64,000 nt of DNA from Chitinophagaceae bacterium (GCA_947474435.1 CANJII010000011.1:28482-92481); one strand, 5' to 3'. Numbered from the stretch's first letter, positions 44,205 through 53,867 are shown. Notes: a model not told the origin generated them from the letters alone. Translations and numbers: made by a program.

Positions 44205-44618
44205 TTATAAAAAACTCTTGACCGCCAACCAATAACTCTTCAATCCAAATCCTGAAATAATTCCCTTGCATTTTGAAGTGAGTAAAGATGTTTTCCGGAA
44301 CTCTTCGCGAGATGCTGGGTTACTGATATGAACTTCAACCACTGCAGTTTTTATGGATGCAATACAATCAGCAATGGCAACTGAAGTGTGGGTGTATCCA
44401 CCTGCATTTAAAATAATTCCGTCATAGCTGAATCCAACCTGCTGTAAATAATTTATCAGCTCCCCTTCCACATTGCTTTGAAAATATTCCAAATCAATTT
44501 CAGGAAATTCTTTTTTTAATGTTTCAAAATATTCCTCGAAAGATTCAGTGCCATAAATGTGCGGCTCTCTTACACCGAGTAAATTCAGATTGGGTCCGTT
44601 AACAATTGCAAGTTTCAA
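44205..44618 (-). CDS. aroQ: type II 3-dehydroquinate dehydratase
   Basis: AroQ dehydrates 3-dehydroquinate to 3-dehydroshikimate in the shikimate pathway. TTG at 44618 is chosen, giving 137 residues that begin (M)KLAIVNGPNLNLLG; no ATG is available before this conserved start. The catalytic tyrosine lies in 'REPHIYG', followed by 'FQSNVEGELINYL', 'ILNAGGYTHTSVAI' and 'VEVHISNPASREEFR' with the active-site His and Arg. Length and motifs are normal. Its stop is 80 bases from the giant-protein start on the same strand. No other aro gene is in the window. Confidence 0.92.
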   Translation of the reverse strand: MKLAIVNGPNLNLLGVREPHIYGTESFEEYFETLKKEFPEIDLEYFQSNVEGELINYLQQVGFSYDGIILNAGGYTHTSVAIADCIASIKTAVVEVHISNPASREEFRKTSLLTSKCKGIISGFGLKSYWLAVKSFL

Positions 44619-44703
44619 ATAGTGAACAGTTTTCACAAATATGAATAACAAATCGTGAAATGGATACTGTTGTTTACAATTCGTGCGTTCATTCCTTTAC
44701 TGC

Positions 44704-45618
44704 ATGGACTGGACTTCAACAATCAGCGGTTTTAAATCTTATTTGAAATTAGAACTTTCATTATCGCCAAATACTATTGAGAGCTACCTGCACGACATTG
44801 AATTACTCAATCATTTTTTTATTGCAAATGAAAAAAGTATTTCGCCGGAAAATGTAAAACAACTGGATGTTCAGGAATTCATTGCAGCCATTCATAAAAA
44901 GAAAATGGCTGACTATTCTCAGGCAAGAATTCTCAGTGGTATCCGTGCTTTTTATAAATATATGCAAATGGAAGATATCAGCGACAGCGACCCGACTGAA
45001 TTAATTGAGGGACCAAAGCTGCGTCGCCAATTACCCGACACTTTAAGTTATCCTGAAATTGAGGCGATACTGAATACCATTGACCAAAGCACTCCCGATG
45101 GAGTTCGTAACAGAGCGATATTAGAATTGCTATACAGCAGCGGACTTCGTGTTACCGAAGCTGTCAATATGAAAATCTCAAATTTATTTTATGATGTCGG
45201 ATTTATAAAAGTAATTGGGAAAGGCGATAAAGAAAGGTTGGTGCCGATTGGCGACAGCGCGATTAAATACATCAACATTTATAAAAATGAAGTGCGCGTT
45301 CATATGAATATTAAAAAAGATTTCGAAAATTTTTTATTTCTCAACCGTTTTGGAAAATCACTTTCGCGCGTTTCAGTTTTCATGTTTATTAAAGAAGCAG
45401 TGATGAAAGCGGGAATAAAAAAAACGGTGAGTCCGCATACCTTCCGCCACTCATTCGCATCGCACCTGATTGAAGGCGGAGCAGACTTGCGTGCTGTTCA
45501 GGAAATGCTCGGTCATGCAAGCATCACCACAACAGAAATTTACACTCACCTCGATAGAGATTATTTACGGGAATCATTAATGACTCATCATCCGTTGTAT
45601 AATAAATCCAAATCATAG
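44704..45618 (+). CDS. xerD: XerD-type tyrosine recombinase
   Basis: A 304-residue site-specific recombinase from ATG 44704 (MDWTSTISGFKSYLKLEL); an in-frame GTG seven codons upstream is less likely. It has the SAM-like N-terminal core-binding domain and the catalytic set: Arg in 'SSGLRVTEA', Lys in 'GKGDKERLVP', His and Arg in 'HTFRHSFASHL', His in 'LGHAS' and Tyr in 'EIYTHLDRDYL'. Together with XerC-like partners it resolves chromosome dimers at dif. The length and lack of phage context favour the housekeeping enzyme. It is divergent from aroQ. Confidence 0.9.
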   Translation: MDWTSTISGFKSYLKLELSLSPNTIESYLHDIELLNHFFIANEKSISPENVKQLDVQEFIAAIHKKKMADYSQARILSGIRAFYKYMQMEDISDSDPTELIEGPKLRRQLPDTLSYPEIEAILNTIDQSTPDGVRNRAILELLYSSGLRVTEAVNMKISNLFYDVGFIKVIGKGDKERLVPIGDSAIKYINIYKNEVRVHMNIKKDFENFLFLNRFGKSLSRVSVFMFIKEAVMKAGIKKTVSPHTFRHSFASHLIEGGADLRAVQEMLGHASITTTEIYTHLDRDYLRESLMTHHPLYNKSKS

Positions 45619-45651
45619 AATTTATTTTTCGTCGTGATGTATGTTTGACAA

Positions 45652-46005
45652 ATGATTTACAAGTGTTTGCTGGTTATATTTTTTTTATCTATTTCAGTTT
45701 TGTCTTTCGGACAAATTATTTCTTCGAACAATAAAATAACTGACTCTACTCAGGTTGTTGAGCTAGCAAAAAATGAAAAACTATTTCTGTATAACAATGC
45801 AGCAACTACTCCGGTTGTTTCATATAATAAGTATAAAAATGAATGGAAATTAGTTTCGACCGAAACCAATAATGTTTCTGGTGGTGATTGTAAAAGCCCA
45901 CGCGGTTGCATTGCCAATCACTACATTGTTTTAATTATTGATGCTAAAACAGGAACCATTAAAAACAAGCAAGAGAAAACTACTCTTCATGCAGTTTTAG
46001 AATAA
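45652..46005 (+). CDS. small exported protein, unknown function
   Basis: A 117-residue protein with a signal peptide (MIYKCLLVIFFLSISVLSFG, cleaved before QIISS). It has a short mature part with two cysteines ('GGDCKSPRGCIANHY') and a mixed alpha/beta pattern ending 'IIDAKTGTIKNKQEKTTLH'. I do not recognise a family. It lies 33 bases after xerD on the same strand and 240 bases before groES. The ATG at 45652 directly precedes the signal peptide. Confidence 0.7.
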   Translation: MIYKCLLVIFFLSISVLSFGQIISSNNKITDSTQVVELAKNEKLFLYNNAATTPVVSYNKYKNEWKLVSTETNNVSGGDCKSPRGCIANHYIVLIIDAKTGTIKNKQEKTTLHAVLE

Positions 46006-46113
46006 TTGATTCTTGCCATTCCGTTCAAATTCTGTATCAAAACTCTTCTGTTTTATTTCCTCCCCTGCCAATTTTCGAATCCATACATTCGCATCCCGCC
46101 AAAAATCACAGAT

Positions 46114-46190
46114 TGACAGTCACAGCGAAAAAATTTCACACCAAACCTGTCAGAATTGTCCTCCAAATCCCATCGGCACAATTAGTGACT
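46114..46190 (+). promoter_or_regulatory. possible stress-regulatory sites upstream of groES
   Basis: TGACAG (46114-46119) and CTGTCA (46147-46152) form an inverted pair. The second lies in CTGTCAGAATTGTCC, an imperfect dyad. About 20 bases later CGGCACAATTAGTGACT weakly resembles a sigma-54 -24/-12 element. No CIRCE (TTAGCACTC) element is present upstream of groES. The assignment is tentative. Confidence 0.25.
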
Positions 46191-46245
46191 AACCCGGGCA
46201 CACGATAAAATTCAAAATAAACAAACCAATAAACTCAATAAACAA

Positions 46246-46536
46246 ATGGCAAAAGTCTCAATCAAACCAGTTGCTGGCACTCAAAACAGAGTAGTAATTA
46301 AACCAGCCGCAGCCGAAGAAACCACAAAGGGTGGAATCATCATTCCAGATACTGCGAAAGAAAAACCACAAAGAGGTGAAGTAATATCAATCAGCGAGAT
46401 TGACGAAAAAGGTAACAAGCCTGTAGTTAAGCCAGGCGATACTGTTCTTTATGGCAAGTATGCCGGAACTGAAGTTACTGTTGATGGCAGCGACTACCTA
46501 ATCATGCGTGAAACCGACATTTTCGCAATCGTTTAA
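46246..46536 (+). CDS. groES: co-chaperonin GroES
   Basis: A 96-residue GroES (10-kDa chaperonin) that caps GroEL during folding. The mobile loop region is '[19 protein letters not shown]', split as [12 protein letters not shown], then '[21 protein letters not shown]', and the end '[18 protein letters not shown]' is typical. Unlike many GroES it has a short extra N-terminus ([15 protein letters not shown]). It is followed by groEL after 139 bases containing inverted word repeats. The ATG at 46246 is unambiguous. Confidence 0.95.
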   Translation: MAKVSIKPVAGTQNRVVIKPAAAEETTKGGIIIPDTAKEKPQRGEVISISEIDEKGNKPVVKPGDTVLYGKYAGTEVTVDGSDYLIMRETDIFAIV

Positions 46537-46550
46537 GTACTTTGTTATAA

Positions 46551-46648
46551 GTTGATTTGTTAATTAGTTGTTAGAATACAAATACTAACGAATTAACGGT
46601 CAGCAAATACTTAGAGTCAGAAACTAATCAACTAATAAACTAATCAAC
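46551..46648. repeat. inverted 20-base arms between groES and groEL
   Basis: GTTGATTTGTTAATTAGTTG (46551-46570) and CAACTAATAAACTAATCAAC (46629-46648) are complementary at 18 of 20 positions, with a 58-base loop. The intervening and following bases contain more ACTAATCAA/ACTAATAAA words. No T-run follows, so it is not an ordinary terminator. Confidence 0.6.
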
Positions 46649-46663
46649 CAATAAACTTTTTAA

Positions 46664-48304
<1,641 letters not shown>

Positions 48305-48317
48305 ATAGTAACGCAGA

Positions 48318-48344
48318 TTTGACAACTTTCTAAAAGTTGTCAAA
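48318..48344 (+). other. hairpin preceding the groEL terminator
   Basis: A perfect 12-base inverted repeat, TTTGACAACTTT (48318-48329) against AAAGTTGTCAAA (48333-48344), with a 3-base loop. It lies 13 bases after the groEL stop and just before the terminator. It may protect the 3' end. Confidence 0.6.
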
Positions 48345-48348
48345 TCTT

Positions 48349-48382
48349 AAAAACCGCTCCGAATTTCGGGGCGGTTTTTTTA
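48349..48382 (+). terminator. intrinsic terminator of groESL
   Basis: The left arm AAAAACCGCTCCGA pairs with the right arm TCGGGGCGGTTTTT (one G-T pair), followed by more Ts. It is GC-rich at the top of the stem and well placed, 45 bases after groEL. Confidence 0.9.
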
Positions 48383-48391
48383 TTTCACGCT

Positions 48392-48530
48392 CTGTCATCC
48401 TGAGATTGTCGAAGGGCACTCCCACGCTGTCATTGTTAAAATTTATGTAATCATCAATTTGATTCTCGACTCCGATTTTTCGGAAAGCAATCTGTAAACC
48501 ATTCATGCTGTCACACAGAGTTTGTCGAAG
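48392..48530. repeat. two copies of a CTGTCA...TTGTCGAAG dispersed repeat
   Basis: CTGTCATCCTGAGATTGTCG (from 48392) and CTGTCACACAGAGTTTGTCG (from 48508) are each followed by AAG. They resemble a short dispersed repeat type common in bacterial intergenic DNA. The rest of 48383-48660 has no credible gene. Confidence 0.6.
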
Positions 48531-48663
48531 TGTTTTATTAGGGGGAAATGAATACAGCGCACGCTGGTTTGTCTTCACGGGTTTGTCAGAACGCGGGTTT
48601 GACTTCATTGCATCTGCCTTGCGGCAGTAGGTTTTATCCGCACCGAAATAATTATTCGCTTTT

Positions 48664-48700
48664 TGTCTCAGCAGGGTTACTGTAATCAGAACCCTGCGTT
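48664..48700 (+). repeat. REP-like palindrome, third copy
   Basis: TGTCTCAGCAGGGT and ACCCTGCGTT match the ends of the RAYT-flanking element at 14000-14037, with GCAGGGTT pairing with AACCCTGC. The loop differs. It is a stand-alone copy about 34 kb from the transposase gene. Confidence 0.75.
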
Positions 48701-48774
48701 TATCCGCTCAGTAAAAATAGTCGCCTCAGAAACAACACAAACAACAGATGCAACCATTTTAAAAATGTAGAGTC

Positions 48775-48798
48775 TTCATTGAAATATATTTCAATGAA
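48775..48798. promoter_or_regulatory. 24-base perfect palindrome upstream of a lipoprotein gene
   Basis: TTCATTGAAATATATTTCAA followed by TGAA reads identically on both strands. It ends 24 bases before the ATG at 48823. An imperfect copy occurs at the same relative place in the duplicated segment at 50541-50652. It could be an operator or a hairpin in the leader; no T-run follows. Confidence 0.5.
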
Positions 48799-48822
48799 AA
48801 ATAAAAACGGAGTTAAAGTTTT

Positions 48823-49395
48823 ATGAAACACTTTCTCCTTTTTATCATCATTATTTCTGAAGTACTTTTTTTCAGTTGCCGCAAAGGCCCGCAAGACCCT
48901 GTTCTATCATTACGCTCACGCAAAACACGACTCATTGGTATTTGGAGTGCTTCCTACTTAATGATAAATGCTGATGATTCATTGGCTGAACATTTCTATT
49001 CAATCGATACAACCATAAATTCTTTCCATGGAATTCTTACTTGCAACAGTAGGAATACTTTTCACATTAGTTTTTATCCCGATGGAAAATACATATCCGA
49101 ATTCCATACTGATCAGAATTTTAATTTTCATACTGATTCTATTGCAACCGATATTTCTTATACTATTGGAGTTTCTCATTACACAAATGGAGAGTGGAAG
49201 TTTTCAGGAGGAAATGACGGATATGAAAAAAAAGAATTATTGAATCTGAAAAGTGAAAAAGGTGAAGAGACTTTTGAAATTGTTGAACTCAGTCATAATA
49301 AAATTCAATTGCGCCAATCGCTACTTTATCCTGTTACCACAACCGATACAATCAATTATATAATGATGTCAGGCGGAAGTGTTGATGGTTTGTGA
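48823..49395 (+). CDS. predicted lipoprotein, unknown function
   Basis: A 190-residue protein with a lipoprotein signal (MKHFLLFIIIISEVLFFSC, Cys19 in an LFFSC lipobox). The mature domain is beta-rich: 'RLIGIWSASYLMIN', 'TFHISFYPDGKYISEF', 'GEWKFSGGNDGYEKKELLNL', 'KIQLRQSLLYP'. It looks like the small lipocalin-like lipoproteins (DUF4923/DUF5004-like) common in Bacteroidota, but I would not assign one. It probably sits in the outer membrane. Its promoter and first ~8 codons are duplicated 1.8 kb downstream. Confidence 0.75.
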   Translation: MKHFLLFIIIISEVLFFSCRKGPQDPVLSLRSRKTRLIGIWSASYLMINADDSLAEHFYSIDTTINSFHGILTCNSRNTFHISFYPDGKYISEFHTDQNFNFHTDSIATDISYTIGVSHYTNGEWKFSGGNDGYEKKELLNLKSEKGEETFEIVELSHNKIQLRQSLLYPVTTTDTINYIMMSGGSVDGL

Positions 49396-49530
49396 AAATA
49401 TCCTGCTTGTTTTTTTTATAAATAATAATCTACTGTTTTATTTCTAACAATTATCATAATCAAGATTGATTTATCTCAATGCAAAAAACAATTAAGCATT
49501 ATTGCTTTGTACAAATAAATAATTTCAATC

Positions 49531-50451
49531 ATGAAAAAGATTTTAGTCTTGTTCGCACTTTTTAGTTTTGTTGCAATAAGTATAAATGCACAAACACCAA
49601 TCATCTATCAACCTGGTCCTGGTTTGAATGATGGAACTGATGAAGGAGGAATCAACGGAGGCAAGGATGCATTTGTTGGCGATTGGGATAACCTCAATCA
49701 TGGTATTGATGTGGCATGGACAGCAAGCCCAATAAGTAATTGTAACAACACAACATGGTTTTCCTACATGAAGTTTGATGTGAATTCACTTCCGTCAAAT
49801 GTTGATTCAGTGATTTTAGTTTTCCATCATTTGAATCCAAGCGCATATTGTTATAGTAATTGTAATGCTGATTTTCATTTCGCCCGCGTGTTGGATGTCT
49901 GGAGTGAAATTGCTTTGAATTTTACAACATTGCCTGCAAAGGATACTGACTTTTATTCCAGATTAAGTTTGAATTGGGATGATACACTTGGTATTGGCAG
50001 GTATGATATTACCAGCACTTATAATTTATGGCGCAATGAAGTTGTACCTAATAATGGATTTGCAATTTATTCTTCTACTGTCGGATGCAACAATGCATGT
50101 GTTTATTTTTCAGGTTGGGCTTCTGATGATACTGCAATTTGGCGCAGACCCTATTTAGAAGTTTACGAAGCCACTTCAGGTATTATAAATGAGAATATCA
50201 ATAGTGAGATAAAAATATTTCCCAATCCGGTTTCTGATAGTCAGACCATTTCATTTACAAATAATAAATCTGAATCAGCCGAAATTCAATTGCTTAATAT
50301 AAATGGTTCTGTCTTATTCAGTGAATACAAAAAATTGAGTGATGGAATAAACCAACTGAATTTTACAACACAACATTTACAAAGCGGAATTTATATTCTC
50401 AGGATTCAAACCAATGAAAAAATAGTACTTGATAAGGTGATAAAAATTTAA
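49531..50451 (+). CDS. DNRLRE-like secreted protein with T9SS sorting domain
   Basis: A 306-residue protein with a signal peptide ending INAQ. A domain of ~190 residues follows with 'DAFVGDWDNLNHG', 'TWFSYMKFDVNSLPSNVDS' and 'FAIYSSTVGCNNACVYFSGW', matching the general pattern of DNRLRE-type beta-sandwich domains of surface and sugar-binding proteins. The sorting domain begins 'SEIKIFPNPVSDSQ' and ends 'LRIQTNEKIVLDKVIKI'. Four or more cysteines suggest disulfides. Surface location is expected; the ligand is unknown. The gene appears to be monocistronic. Confidence 0.8.
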   Translation: MKKILVLFALFSFVAISINAQTPIIYQPGPGLNDGTDEGGINGGKDAFVGDWDNLNHGIDVAWTASPISNCNNTTWFSYMKFDVNSLPSNVDSVILVFHHLNPSAYCYSNCNADFHFARVLDVWSEIALNFTTLPAKDTDFYSRLSLNWDDTLGIGRYDITSTYNLWRNEVVPNNGFAIYSSTVGCNNACVYFSGWASDDTAIWRRPYLEVYEATSGIINENINSEIKIFPNPVSDSQTISFTNNKSESAEIQLLNINGSVLFSEYKKLSDGINQLNFTTQHLQSGIYILRIQTNEKIVLDKVIKI

Positions 50452-50540
50452 AATACAATAACACAAACAGCACAATACTTCTATAAGTAAATATTTGATC
50501 TCTATTTCAGAGCGGTTTTCTCTGTTGTTGTTCAATGTTT

Positions 50541-50761
50541 CAACACAAAGAAGCAAATGCAATCATTTTAAAATGCAGAGTCTTCATTAAAATATATTTC
50601 AAAGAAAAATAAAAAAGGAGTAGCGTTTTATGGAACACTTTGTCCTTTTTATAATTGAAAAGCATTTCAAATTCTGCACTCATTATTATTTTGATTTTTT
50701 CATGACAATCCATCTGATCAATTCAAATCAGAATTACTTTTATTGCAGATTAATTGTATAG
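50541..50761 (+). pseudogene. duplicated promoter segment with a 43-codon lipoprotein-gene remnant
   Basis: Bases 50541-50652 are a ~112-base degenerate copy of 48733-48845, covering the palindrome, the GGAG ribosome-binding-like motif and the first codons of the lipoprotein gene. From ATG 50630 the frame reads MEHFVLFIIEKHFKF, against MKHFLLFIIIISEVLFF in the source. It diverges after about nine codons and stops at 50759-50761. The likely history is duplication of the gene or its 5' part followed by decay. The region 50452-50788 holds nothing else apart from the yrdC promoter. Confidence 0.65.
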
Positions 50762-50772
50762 CCATACTTTCG
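50743..50772 (+). promoter_or_regulatory. candidate Bacteroidota-type promoter of yrdC
   Basis: TTG (50743-50745), a 19-base spacer and TACTTTCG (50765-50772) fit the Bacteroidota TTG/TAnnTTTG pattern. The start codon follows 17 bases later. Confidence 0.5.
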
Positions 50773-50788
50773 CCAAGCAAAAAAATAA

Positions 50789-51415
50789 ATGTTACTTAAA
50801 ATAATTACTGAACATATAAGCGAACACAAACTGATGCAGGCGGTTAACTGCCTTCAACAAGGTGGTGTGATTATTTATCCTACTGATACAGTTTATGCAA
50901 TTGGTTGCGATATAAAAAACCACAAAGCAGCAGAACGGGTAAAGCAAATGAAGGAAACGAAAAGGAAGGAGATGAATTTTTCATTTGTGTGCAACGACCT
51001 CAGTCAGTTAAGTGAGTACGCAGCGCAAATGGATACGCGCACTTATAAATTAATGAAACGCGCATTACCCGGGCCTTATACTTTTATTTTACCTGCAAGC
51101 AAGCAAGTGCCCCGAATATTTGATACCAAAAAGAAAACGATAGGCATTCGTGTTCCTGATCATGCAGTTACGCTCGCATTGGTGCAGCGTTTGGGGAATC
51201 CGATTCTCAGCACTTCATTAAACAATACAAATGAAATTATTGATTACATGACCGATGCCGAGGAGATAGAAGAAAAATTCCGCAAACTTGTTGATATGGT
51301 GGTTGATTGCGGCCCGTGTGGAAATATTCCAAGCACTATAATAGATTGCACCGGAAATGAACCTGTGGTTGTGCGTGAAGGTTTAGGACAGTTACCTGAT
51401 TTGATGATTTGGTGA
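50789..51415 (+). CDS. Sua5/YrdC family threonylcarbamoyl-AMP synthase
   Basis: A 208-residue YrdC-domain protein. YrdC/Sua5 makes threonylcarbamoyl-AMP from threonine, bicarbonate and ATP for the t6A modification of tRNA. Conserved elements: 'GGVIIYPTDTVYAIGCD', 'KQMKETKRKEMNFSFVC', 'LPGPYTFILPASKQVPR', 'KTIGIRVPDHAV', 'PILSTSLNNTNE' and a C-terminal 'STIIDCTGNEPVVVREG'. It is the short form without a Sua5 extension. The last residues (DLMIW) are read from a GATTTGATGAT-type word repeat that continues past the stop. Confidence 0.88.
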   Translation: MLLKIITEHISEHKLMQAVNCLQQGGVIIYPTDTVYAIGCDIKNHKAAERVKQMKETKRKEMNFSFVCNDLSQLSEYAAQMDTRTYKLMKRALPGPYTFILPASKQVPRIFDTKKKTIGIRVPDHAVTLALVQRLGNPILSTSLNNTNEIIDYMTDAEEIEEKFRKLVDMVVDCGPCGNIPSTIIDCTGNEPVVVREGLGQLPDLMIW

Positions 51416-51432
51416 TTTGATGATTTGCTGAT
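51398..51432. repeat. GATTTGATGAT-type word repeat at the yrdC 3' end
   Basis: About 35 bases consist of GATTTGATGATTTGGTGATT and GATGATTTGCTGAT words and overlap the yrdC stop codon at 51413-51415. It belongs to the same word family as 21923-21963 after nuoD. Confidence 0.7.
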
Positions 51433-51463
51433 ACTTATGCCTGCTCAAAAAAAATAATTTATC

Positions 51464-51491
51464 ATTGACCATTCACAATTGACCATTCACA
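51464..51491. repeat. 14-base tandem repeat upstream of the TonB receptor
   Basis: ATTGACCATTCACA occurs twice in perfect tandem (51464-51477 and 51478-51491), eight bases before the chosen start of the next gene. Confidence 0.75.
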
Positions 51492-51499
51492 GCCATAAA

Positions 51500-53770
51500 A
51501 TGCTAAAACGATTTCTGATTTTTATTTTCTCTCTTTCACTTTCAACATTTGCCATTGCTCAAAAAGCCGATATACGCGGGACCGTTATTGATAAAAAAAC
51601 AGGTGAGCCCATGATATTTACCAATGTGGTGCTGCAAGGAACCACGATAGGTGCTACAACAGATTTAAATGGATTTTTTTCAATCAGTAATGTTGCAGCA
51701 GGCAGTTATGTTTTAAGTTGTACAAATGTTGGGTATGATACAGTTACTGTAAACATTACTTTGAAAGCAAATGATTTATTTACACAAAAAATATTTTTAG
51801 AGCCTACTGCTTTTACTTTAACAGATATTGAAGTTACAGCCCGACGCGAAGAGAAAAAAACAGAGACCGGTATTTCAATAACCAAACTGACATCAAAAGA
51901 TATTAAAAGATTGCCATCAGTTGGTGGTGAATCGGATCTTGCGCAATACTTACAGGTAATACCGGGAGTAATTTTTACAGGTGATCAGGGCGGAGAATTA
52001 TACATCCGTGGTGGTTCGCCCATTCAAAACAAAGTGATGCTGGATGGAATGACTATTTACAATCCATTTCACTCCATCGGTTTGTTTTCAGTTTTTGAAA
52101 CTGATATAATCAAGAACGCCAATGTAATGACCGGAGGTTTTAATGCCGAAAACGGTGGCCGCCTTTCAGCAGTAGTTGATGTTGTAACCCGCGATGGAAA
52201 TAAAAAAAGATTGGCCGGAAAAATTTCGACCAGCCCGTTTATAACCAAAGCAATTTTCGAGGGGCCGTTTAAAAAAATTGACAGCAATGGTGGCAGCTCA
52301 TCATGGATTTTAAATGCGCGTTCATCGTATCTCGATAAGAGTTCAAAAATATTTTATAAATACATTGATACCGCTGGTTTGCCATTCGCATTTAATGATT
52401 ACTACGCTAAAGTTTCAATGAATGGAGGAAGCGGAAGCAAGCTCAGCATTTTTGGTTTCAACTTTAATGATCATGTAAACTACAATGGTGTTAGTGATTT
52501 CAAGTGGAACAATGTGGGCATCGGAACCAATTTTGTTTTAGTGCCAGGAGGTTCCAACATGCTGATTGGAGGTTCTATTTCATATTCTGATTATCACATT
52601 GCGTTGAAGGAAGCTGATGAACAACCGCGCACCAGTCGCATCAGTGGTTTTGATATTAATACTTACTTCACTTATTTTCTCGCTCATAACAGTGAGGTGA
52701 AATATGGTTTTACAGTTGGAGGATACCGAACCGAATTTGAATTTTACAATACACTTGGTTTACGAATTGGTCAGGATCAAAACACGACTGAAATTGGTGG
52801 ATACATAGTGGTGAAAGAAGTGCTTAATCGTTTAGTGTTGGAACCGAGTTTGCGTTTTCAATACTATGCATCGTTGCCAGTGCTGTCACCTGAACCGCGC
52901 ATTGCAGCAAAATACAATGTAAGTGAAAGCATTCGGTTGAAAGGTTCCGCAGGAATTTACACCCAGAATTTTATCAGTACAAAATCTGATAAGGATGTAG
53001 TGAATCTGTTCAATGGATTTTTAACCGGCCCCGATCAGGAGTTGAGAGATCTGAACAACGATGTAGCCAGTAATAATCTGCAACGGGCTGCTCATTTAGT
53101 TGGTGGAATTGAAGCCGATGTAAATAAAAACCTGGAAATAACTGTTGAGAGTTACTATAAAAATTTTGGTCAGCTCATTAACCTGAACCGAAATAAACAA
53201 TTACCATCAGATCCTGATTTTCAAATTGAAACCGGTAAAGCCTATGGTGTTGATTTTTTATTGAAGTATGAATACAAGGGATGGTATGTATGGACAGGGT
53301 ACTCACTCGGTTATGTGAAGCGCGATAATGGCAATCAGATTTATCCGCCACATTACGATCGTCGCCACAATGCAAATGTGGTGGTCAGCTACAATTTCGG
53401 AAAAAATAAACAATGGCAAATTGATGCCCGATGGAATCTGGGAAGCGGATTTCCATTTACAAAAACACAGGGATTTTATGAATTCTATAATTTCTTGGAT
53501 GGAATAAATACTAACTATACCGGTGGCAACGGACAGTTAGGAATTATTTATGATTCCACTTTAAACTCTGGTCGATTGCCCTACTATCATCGCTTGGATC
53601 TTTCAGCAAAAAGAATTTTTAAACTTGGCACCAATGCACGATTAGAAGCAAACATCAGCATCATTAATACTTACAACCGCGAAAATATTTTTTACTTCGA
53701 TCGCGTTCGATACGAGCGCGTGAATCAATTGCCGTTCTTGCCAAGTGCAGGGATAAATATTAATTTCTGA
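51500..53770 (+). CDS. TonB-dependent outer-membrane receptor
   Basis: A 756-residue protein from ATG 51500; an in-frame TTG at 51479 lies within the tandem repeat and is not used. Signal peptide ending AIAQ. A carboxypeptidase-regulatory-like domain follows (about 19-100: 'DIRGTVIDKKTGEPMIFTNV', 'TTDLNGFFSISNVAAGSYVL'). The plug domain has 'LPSVGGESDLAQYLQVIPGV' and 'GGELYIRGGSPIQNKVMLDG'. The beta-barrel ends 'RYERVNQLPFLPSAGININF' with a terminal Phe. It imports an unknown ligand using TonB energy. No SusD partner is adjacent, so a glycan-uptake role is not supported. Confidence 0.9.
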   Translation: MLKRFLIFIFSLSLSTFAIAQKADIRGTVIDKKTGEPMIFTNVVLQGTTIGATTDLNGFFSISNVAAGSYVLSCTNVGYDTVTVNITLKANDLFTQKIFLEPTAFTLTDIEVTARREEKKTETGISITKLTSKDIKRLPSVGGESDLAQYLQVIPGVIFTGDQGGELYIRGGSPIQNKVMLDGMTIYNPFHSIGLFSVFETDIIKNANVMTGGFNAENGGRLSAVVDVVTRDGNKKRLAGKISTSPFITKAIFEGPFKKIDSNGGSSSWILNARSSYLDKSSKIFYKYIDTAGLPFAFNDYYAKVSMNGGSGSKLSIFGFNFNDHVNYNGVSDFKWNNVGIGTNFVLVPGGSNMLIGGSISYSDYHIALKEADEQPRTSRISGFDINTYFTYFLAHNSEVKYGFTVGGYRTEFEFYNTLGLRIGQDQNTTEIGGYIVVKEVLNRLVLEPSLRFQYYASLPVLSPEPRIAAKYNVSESIRLKGSAGIYTQNFISTKSDKDVVNLFNGFLTGPDQELRDLNNDVASNNLQRAAHLVGGIEADVNKNLEITVESYYKNFGQLINLNRNKQLPSDPDFQIETGKAYGVDFLLKYEYKGWYVWTGYSLGYVKRDNGNQIYPPHYDRRHNANVVVSYNFGKNKQWQIDARWNLGSGFPFTKTQGFYEFYNFLDGINTNYTGGNGQLGIIYDSTLNSGRLPYYHRLDLSAKRIFKLGTNARLEANISIINTYNRENIFYFDRVRYERVNQLPFLPSAGININF

Positions 53771-53867
53771 GTTTTTTTGTTTTTATGTAATTGTCATGCT
53801 GTTGTAAAAAATAATTTCAATTAAACTTATTGCTGAAACACAAAAGATGTTCGATTAACTTCACATC

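Noticed and set aside
46006..46245. CIRCE/HrcA control of groESL
   Set aside because: No TTAGCACTC-N9-GAGTGCTAA element is visible upstream of groES; only weaker dyads are present.
48330..48608. A 92-codon minus-strand open frame after groEL
   Set aside because: It runs through the groEL terminator and two dispersed repeats and has no family features.
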